The translations under genes were made by a program, and so were the position numbers. A stretch of 9,172 bases of DNA from Sulfurovum sp. GTDB lineage: Bacteria; Campylobacterota; Campylobacteria; Campylobacterales; Sulfurovaceae. The stretch spans positions 1-9,172 of the forward strand of contig DYTG01000073.1 of assembly GCA_020726085.1 (NCBI GenBank), read 5' to 3'. The notes under the pieces were generated by a model, which saw only the letters and a program-made list of their open reading frames with translations, ran no database searches and was not told where the DNA came from. Positions 6,411 through 9,172 of this stretch are shown one piece after another (the first letter of the stretch is position 1; every line of letters begins with the position of its first letter).

Positions 6411-7364
6411 TTATTGCAGCTTCTCTAATCTCATTTTTGCAATCCCAACACTGCTGCTATCGGGGTACTCATTGACAATTTTACCATAAAACTTAACCGC
6501 TTCGCTCTTTTGGTCGCTTTTTTCCAATGATATGGCACTGTGAAGCAAGAGTGTATGGATATAGGAAGCTTTGGGGTAGAGTTTGGCACTCTTTTTAAAG
6601 TAATAAATCGCATCTTCGTAGCGTTTGGAAAAGTAGGCAATCTCTCCCAAATAGTAACTCGTTGGTGCGACCTTAAACTCCTCTTTTTCAAGCTTGACAA
6701 AGATGGTTTTGGCTTGATCGTACTCTTTTTTGTTGTAGAGTCGTACTGCCAAAGCATATTGTGAAGCGTTTGAGCCATCTATTGGAGTATCGTGTGTGCT
6801 TGGTGGGGTATCATTGATGCTCACGGGTTTACTACTTTGATCTTCATCAAAAACACGAGGCGTTACGACCTCTTCATTATCACTCTCTTCGACATCCTCG
6901 TTGGATTCCCTATAGATACGCTCTTTGGGTGGTTTCTCCTCAACGGGTTCACTGCTCTCTAAATCTGACTCAATAGTTTCATCTTTGGGAGGCTTTTTGC
7001 GTTTGATAGGCTCAAACTCCTCACTTTCAACTTCTTCATTGTACTCATCTTTGAGATTTTCCAATGCTCTTTTGAGTTCTGCCTTGGAGACATAGTTTTC
7101 GTTGATATTGTCCACCATTTTGCCCAAACGACGAATAAGTTCTTCGTCAGAGTAGGGACTTCCTTTGCCACCGCTTCGATTTTCTCGAAGTTCATTAATG
7201 GTTTGTGCCATCCCCTCTACGATACGTGTAAGCCCATCGATACGCTCTTTTTGTTGTGCCAACTTATATTTAAGCGTCTCGACATTTTCGCTACCATAGT
7301 TTTCTCCAAAAAGCAAACAAGAGGCTATCAATGAAGATACAATAATCGTTTTTATGGGTCTCAT
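6411..7364 (-). CDS. cpoB: Tol-Pal system periplasmic TPR protein (CpoB/YbgF family)
   Basis: 317 residues. An N-terminal export signal (1 to about 20) is followed by a short coiled coil (about 27-62, LKYKLAQQKERIDGLTRIVE), then a helical segment (about 72-110). A long acidic Glu/Asp/Ser/Pro linker (about 105-198) precedes a C-terminal TPR region (about 200-317, YALAVRLYNKKEYDQAKTIF and following repeats) of YbgF/CpoB type. In E. coli CpoB links Tol-Pal outer-membrane constriction to septal peptidoglycan synthesis; the same role is inferred here from position directly after pal. The signal contains I-A-S-C (13-16), which fits a permissive lipobox, but the residues after Cys are hydrophobic, so cleavage near FG/EN by signal peptidase I is also possible. 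A strong AAGGAGGTG sits just upstream (7375-7367), and the gap to pal is 18 nt. Confidence 0.88.
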   Translation of the reverse strand: MRPIKTIIVSSLIASCLLFGENYGSENVETLKYKLAQQKERIDGLTRIVEGMAQTINELRENRSGGKGSPYSDEELIRRLGKMVDNINENYVSKAELKRALENLKDEYNEEVESEEFEPIKRKKPPKDETIESDLESSEPVEEKPPKERIYRESNEDVEESDNEEVVTPRVFDEDQSSKPVSINDTPPSTHDTPIDGSNASQYALAVRLYNKKEYDQAKTIFVKLEKEEFKVAPTSYYLGEIAYFSKRYEDAIYYFKKSAKLYPKASYIHTLLLHSAISLEKSDQKSEAVKFYGKIVNEYPDSSSVGIAKMRLEKLQ

Positions 7365-7382
7365 ATCACCTCCTTGATGGGT

Positions 7383-7868
7383 TTAATGGAAATCTACCCG
7401 ACGGTTTTTGGCGTAACACTGTTCGGTTGGTTGCGTACAAAGAGGCTTGCTCTCTCCTAATGATACAAGAGTAATATTGCCTGCACTTATCCCTCTTGAT
7501 ACAAGGCTTTGCTTAACGGCATTGGCTCGTTTGAGTCCCAGTGCGTAATTGTACTCATCGGTTCCAAACTCATCGCAGTTACCATCTAGCCTAATGTTGC
7601 TTTTGCTTTTGGCAATATCAACATTGCTTGTCATTCGACTCTCCATATCAGAAGTAATATCGTATCGACCAAACTCAAAATAGATGCTCTTAAGTCCACC
7701 GCTACTGCCATCAAGTCCATCATCGCTATTGTTGTATTTGCTCACATCTCCATCATTAATAGTAATGGTTTCAGTTGAATTGGCGACGTTAGATGGTTTG
7801 ACTTTACTTTTTTTTCCACACCCTGTAGCGATGAGAACAAGTGTTAGAATGAATGCAATTTTTTTCAT
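7383..7868 (-). CDS. pal: Peptidoglycan-associated outer-membrane lipoprotein Pal
   Basis: 161 residues, normal Pal length. The lipoprotein signal MKKIAFILTLVLIATGC puts the lipidated cysteine at C17, and Lys residues at +2/+3 after Gly follow. A flexible Ser/Asn/Asp linker (about 20-58) leads to an OmpA-like peptidoglycan-binding domain (about 60-161). That domain has IYFEFGRYDI (62-71), GNCDEFGTDEYN (96-107), LGLKRANAV (110-118) and the terminal NRRVDF. D99 and R114 are at the positions that hold the diaminopimelate of peptidoglycan in this family. The extra cysteines C98, C144 and C151 are as in Campylobacter Omp18 (from memory), so a disulfide near the C terminus is plausible. AAGGAG lies 7 nt upstream, and the gene starts 13 nt after the tolB stop. 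Confidence 0.96.
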   Translation of the reverse strand: MKKIAFILTLVLIATGCGKKSKVKPSNVANSTETITINDGDVSKYNNSDDGLDGSSGGLKSIYFEFGRYDITSDMESRMTSNVDIAKSKSNIRLDGNCDEFGTDEYNYALGLKRANAVKQSLVSRGISAGNITLVSLGESKPLCTQPTEQCYAKNRRVDFH

Positions 7869-7881
7869 ATATAGACTCCTT

Positions 7882-9108
7882 TTACCAGTCGATTGATTGT
7901 ACTTTGTTTCCTGCTATTGGAAAGAGCAGAGTTTGACGTTTGTTGATGTTGATATAGCCAATAGAGTGTGAATTTTTGATATACATAACGACGTTACCAT
8001 CGTTAGAGAAGCGTGGAAATTGGTTAATCCCGCTTGTCGTCAAGGGACGTGTATCTCCACCTGAGCTTGAAGCTAGGTAGATATTAAATTGGTTGTTGCT
8101 GTATTTGTTTGAACTCTCTCGGGCGGAATAGACAATTTTATTGCCATTAGCATCACAAGTGCTGTTGTTTCGTCCGTGAAATACGATTTGATTAACAGCT
8201 GTACCAAACAGTGATTTTTTGTAAACATTGGCGTACCCCAAAGGATTGGAGACATAAACAATTGAAGAGCCACCCTCGGCATATTTACCATTGACATCAA
8301 TACCGCTAAAGGTTGTAAGGCGATTTTTGACACCGCTTTGGGTATCGATTTCGTAAATATCGGGTTGCCCACTAGGTGCCATGGTGACCAAAATCTTGCT
8401 TCCATCAGGTGAAACATCGCTGCAAACCATCATGCCTTCCGAAGAAGTAATTTTTTCTTTGCTTCCTGAGTAGATGTTGAGTTTGTAGAGCGTGGGCAAA
8501 TCGGCGTTGTAGCTTGTGTAGTAGAGAGTGTTTTGGGTCTTGTCGCCCCATTTTGGAAAGAGATTTAAACCTCCACTAATCATAACTTTTTGATAGGTCA
8601 TGGTGTAGTCTGCCAATACAATTTGACTCTGTTTGGAGCCTGAATATCGTGAATAGACAACGTAGCGATTCATCCAGCTTACAGAAGGATAACCGATCTT
8701 ATCATTAATATCGCTTACGGCTTGATGTGCCAAAAAGGGATACTTGTCAAGCGAACCGATGTTGTAGTTTTTGCTAAACGCTACTTCATTAGTAGAGGCT
8801 TTGATAAGCTTGAGATTGAGTGAAGCACCCGAAGCATTTGAAAAATTGTACTGGATAATAAAATCTTTTCCTTCGCCACTGGGGGCAGAGCTACCTAAAT
8901 AGTGCATTGAATCAACCGCAAAGTTTCCTGTGATTTTAAGGTCATCTTGTAAAATCTTAAAAAACTTAGAAGCCAAATGGGATTCAACGCTACTTTCATC
9001 GACTATGGCAATATTACTTCGTTGATCGACGTCTTTTTCAATCCGAATCGTTGCATCAACTTCGGCAAAAAGCCAAACATTAATAAGAAAAAAAATCAAA
9101 AAACGCAT
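7882..9108 (-). CDS. tolB: Tol-Pal system beta-propeller protein TolB
   Basis: 408 residues, periplasmic. The signal peptide MRFLIFFLINVWLFA is probably cleaved before EVDATIRIEK. The N-terminal TolB domain (about 16-140) contains the SNIAIVDE strand. The C-terminal six-bladed propeller (about 143-405) shows blade motifs such as SWMNRYVVYSR, LFPKWGDK, CSDVSPDGSKILVTM and INQFPRFSNDGNVVMYI. TolB binds Pal and connects it to the TolQRA inner-membrane motor. Those motor genes are expected immediately upstream, outside the window. An in-frame ATG at 9147 is rejected because it lies in the promoter-like region and would add a charged, Cys-containing leader before the signal peptide. The start at 9108 has AAGGAAA (9120-9114) at correct spacing. 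Confidence 0.95.
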   Translation of the reverse strand: MRFLIFFLINVWLFAEVDATIRIEKDVDQRSNIAIVDESSVESHLASKFFKILQDDLKITGNFAVDSMHYLGSSAPSGEGKDFIIQYNFSNASGASLNLKLIKASTNEVAFSKNYNIGSLDKYPFLAHQAVSDINDKIGYPSVSWMNRYVVYSRYSGSKQSQIVLADYTMTYQKVMISGGLNLFPKWGDKTQNTLYYTSYNADLPTLYKLNIYSGSKEKITSSEGMMVCSDVSPDGSKILVTMAPSGQPDIYEIDTQSGVKNRLTTFSGIDVNGKYAEGGSSIVYVSNPLGYANVYKKSLFGTAVNQIVFHGRNNSTCDANGNKIVYSARESSNKYSNNQFNIYLASSSGGDTRPLTTSGINQFPRFSNDGNVVMYIKNSHSIGYININKRQTLLFPIAGNKVQSIDW

Positions 9109-9113
9109 GAGTG

Positions 9114-9120
9114 TTTCCTT
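9114..9120 (-). promoter_or_regulatory. Ribosome binding site deciding the tolB start
   Basis: AAGGAAA on the minus strand, 5 nt before the ATG at 9108. It supports the start that gives a clean signal peptide over the upstream in-frame ATG at 9147. Confidence 0.65.
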
Positions 9121-9137
9121 TGATAAATAGATGCAAC

Positions 9138-9166
9138 ATTGTATCATTTTTGATTAAATATTTCAT
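9138..9166 (-). promoter_or_regulatory. Candidate promoter upstream of tolB
   Basis: TACAAT (9143-9138, minus strand) is preceded by an AT-rich stretch with ATGAAA at -35 spacing (9166-9161). It would start tolB transcription near 9131. The strength is uncertain: AT-rich intergenic DNA often gives such matches, and the gene upstream is not visible. Confidence 0.35.
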
Positions 9167-9172
9167 TATTTA

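Noticed and set aside
9109..9147. In-frame upstream extension of tolB
   Set aside because: The 13 extra residues would spoil the signal peptide, and the ATG at 9147 lies in the promoter-like region; the start at 9108 has a good SD.
9156..9163. AAATATTT palindrome upstream of tolB
   Set aside because: It is a short AT-only palindrome in AT-rich intergenic DNA, which is expected by chance.

Overview
The window carries a compact, entirely minus-strand gene series from a bacterium that is very probably a member of the Campylobacterota (Epsilonproteobacteria). The reasons are the moderately AT-rich sequence, the Campylobacter/Helicobacter-type Pal with its GNCDEFG motif, and two gene blocks whose order matches, from memory, H. 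pylori and Campylobacter: tolB-pal-cpoB(ybgF)-slyD (compare HP1126-HP1123 and Cj0112-Cj0115) and aroB-mscS-mtaB-ftsH-like (compare HP0283-HP0286). The genus cannot be named from the sequence alone.

Reading in the direction of transcription (right to left): tolB (9108-7882), pal (7868-7383) and cpoB (7364-6411) encode the periplasmic and outer-membrane half of the Tol-Pal envelope system. slyD (6349-5786) encodes an FKBP-type prolyl isomerase and metallochaperone with a Cys/His-rich tail, and is followed by a clear rho-independent terminator (about 5745-5780). After a 130-bp intergenic stretch with a perfect TATAAT box comes a second, tightly packed operon: aroB (5655-4609), an MscS-family channel with a long periplasmic coiled coil (4603-2933), the tRNA methylthiotransferase mtaB (2940-1690), an FtsH-like AAA protein (1715-42), and the first 14 codons of one more gene that runs off the left edge (42-1). 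Genes in this operon overlap by 8, 26 and 1 nt or are 5 nt apart, which suggests translational coupling.

The most notable item is the FtsH-like protein. Its membrane anchors and every visible AAA ATPase element (Walker A, pore aromatic, Walker B, both arginine fingers) are intact. The M41 peptidase HExxH zinc motif has become Y-Q-S-A-K, so all three catalytic residues are lost. It therefore looks like a membrane-bound unfoldase or pseudoprotease rather than a working FtsH. It is translationally coupled to a tRNA-modification enzyme and to an unidentified downstream gene, and lies in the same operon as a mechanosensitive channel. No mobile elements, tRNA or rRNA genes, CRISPR arrays or phage genes were seen, and no gene-free stretch exceeds 130 bp.
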